Origin: Hyphomicrobiales bacterium
GTDB taxonomy: Bacteria; Pseudomonadota; Alphaproteobacteria; Rhizobiales; Beijerinckiaceae
Direction of reading: 5' to 3'
DNA length: 6,167 nucleotides
Assembly (NCBI GenBank): GCA_947374125.1
Contig: CANCAR010000162.1
Location: 1 to 6,167, forward strand
In this document: in pieces, positions 5,781 to 6,167 of the stretch
Position numbering within the stretch: position 1 is the first letter of the stretch
Layout: each line of letters starts with the position of its first letter
The notes under the pieces: generated by a model
Database searches by the model: none
Told to the model about the DNA's origin: nothing
The model's input: only the letters and a program-made list of their open reading frames with translations
Made by a program: the position numbers and the translations under genes

Positions 5781-6167
5781 TCAAGCGCCGCTCAGCATGC
5801 CCTTTACCGTGCCGCTGGCTTTGGCAAAATCCATCTGTCCGGCGTAGCGTTCTTTCAAAACGGCCATCACTTTGCCCATGTCTTTGACGCTTGAAGCCCC
5901 CGTTTCCGCGATCGTTGCGGCGATGGCTGCGGCCACGGCGGCGTCATCCAATTGGGCGGGCATGAAGCCCATAAGGATTTGAATTTCCTCGGATTCTTGT
6001 TCCGCTAAATCGGTGCGGCCGGCCTGCTCATAGATCGCCAGCGACTCTTGCCGCTGCTTCACCATCTTCTGCAAAAGGCCCAAAATTTCATCATCCGTCA
6101 GCGGCGGTTTGCCCTGGCCGCGCTGCTCAATGTCGCGGTCCTTCAACGCCGAGGTGATCATGCGGAG
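5781..6167 (-). CDS. yqeY: GatB/YqeY domain protein, C-terminal 128 residues (partial)
   Basis: The frame is open to the right edge, and the true start lies beyond it. The first visible residues, LRMITSALKDRDIE, correspond to the TLR-(L/M)I-xxAIKDRxI segment that lies about 20 residues into complete family members, which are near 150 residues long. The Met at 6161 is therefore internal. LTDDEILGLLQKMVKQRQES, then EIQILMGFMPAQL, and KDMGKVMAVLKERYAG are characteristic of the family. The fold is the helical tail shared with the GatB subunit of the tRNA-dependent amidotransferase, where it binds tRNA; the role of stand-alone YqeY is not well established. In many bacteria yqeY is followed by dnaG, but here the next gene downstream (leftward) is the convergent GIY-YIG gene. 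Confidence 0.9.
   Translation of the reverse strand, partial: LRMITSALKDRDIEQRGQGKPPLTDDEILGLLQKMVKQRQESLAIYEQAGRTDLAEQESEEIQILMGFMPAQLDDAAVAAAIAATIAETGASSVKDMGKVMAVLKERYAGQMDFAKASGTVKGMLSGA

Noticed and set aside
5570..5894. Plus-strand frames of 105 and 86 residues
   Set aside because: They start in the repeat-rich spacer and continue into the antisense of yqeY, with no domain resemblance or ribosome site.

Overview
The window looks like chromosomal DNA of an alphaproteobacterium or a close relative. Coding regions are moderately GC-rich (hand counts of 55-57% on two 60-base lines of the methyltransferase ends). The intergenic spaces carry palindromic repeats of a type common in alphaproteobacterial genomes, one of them opening with CGTCATTGCGAGCGAACG. 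The taxon is an inference from repeats and composition; there is no rRNA or other decisive marker.

Layout. (1) Bases 1-1762, minus strand: the first 587 residues of a large secreted or surface adhesin of the BapA-like type, running off the left edge. (2) Bases 1763-2374: a divergent intergenic region, very AT-rich next to the adhesin and then more GC-rich, with a REP-like palindrome at 2211-2260. (3) Bases 2375-5373, plus strand: three genes for nucleic-acid enzymes. They are a beta-class DNA methyltransferase with a C-terminal Mrr/PD-(D/E)xK-like nuclease domain, a NYN (LabA/DUF88-type PIN-like) putative ribonuclease, and a GIY-YIG (T5orf172/MUG113-type) putative nuclease with a conserved C-terminal extension. 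The last two are 18 bp apart and very likely co-transcribed. A hairpin with an A-tract sits between the first and second gene and reads as an intrinsic terminator only for leftward transcription. (4) Bases 5374-5780: non-coding and rich in palindromes, including a 172-bp composite inverted repeat (5398-5569) whose right arm is split by a 54-bp segment made largely of two abutting hairpins. (5) Bases 5781-6167, minus strand: the C-terminal 128 residues of a GatB/YqeY-domain protein, cut by the right edge and convergent with the GIY-YIG gene.

The most interesting part is the 2375-5373 block. A modification enzyme fused to a nuclease-like domain, followed by an RNase-like and a DNase-like protein, between repeats and next to a housekeeping gene, is what a restriction-modification or phage-defence cassette could look like. 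This is inference; no such activity can be read from sequence alone. Within the methyltransferase, the central target-recognition part (about 2825-3255) is clearly AT-richer than both ends, which suggests that the specificity domain was exchanged by recombination.
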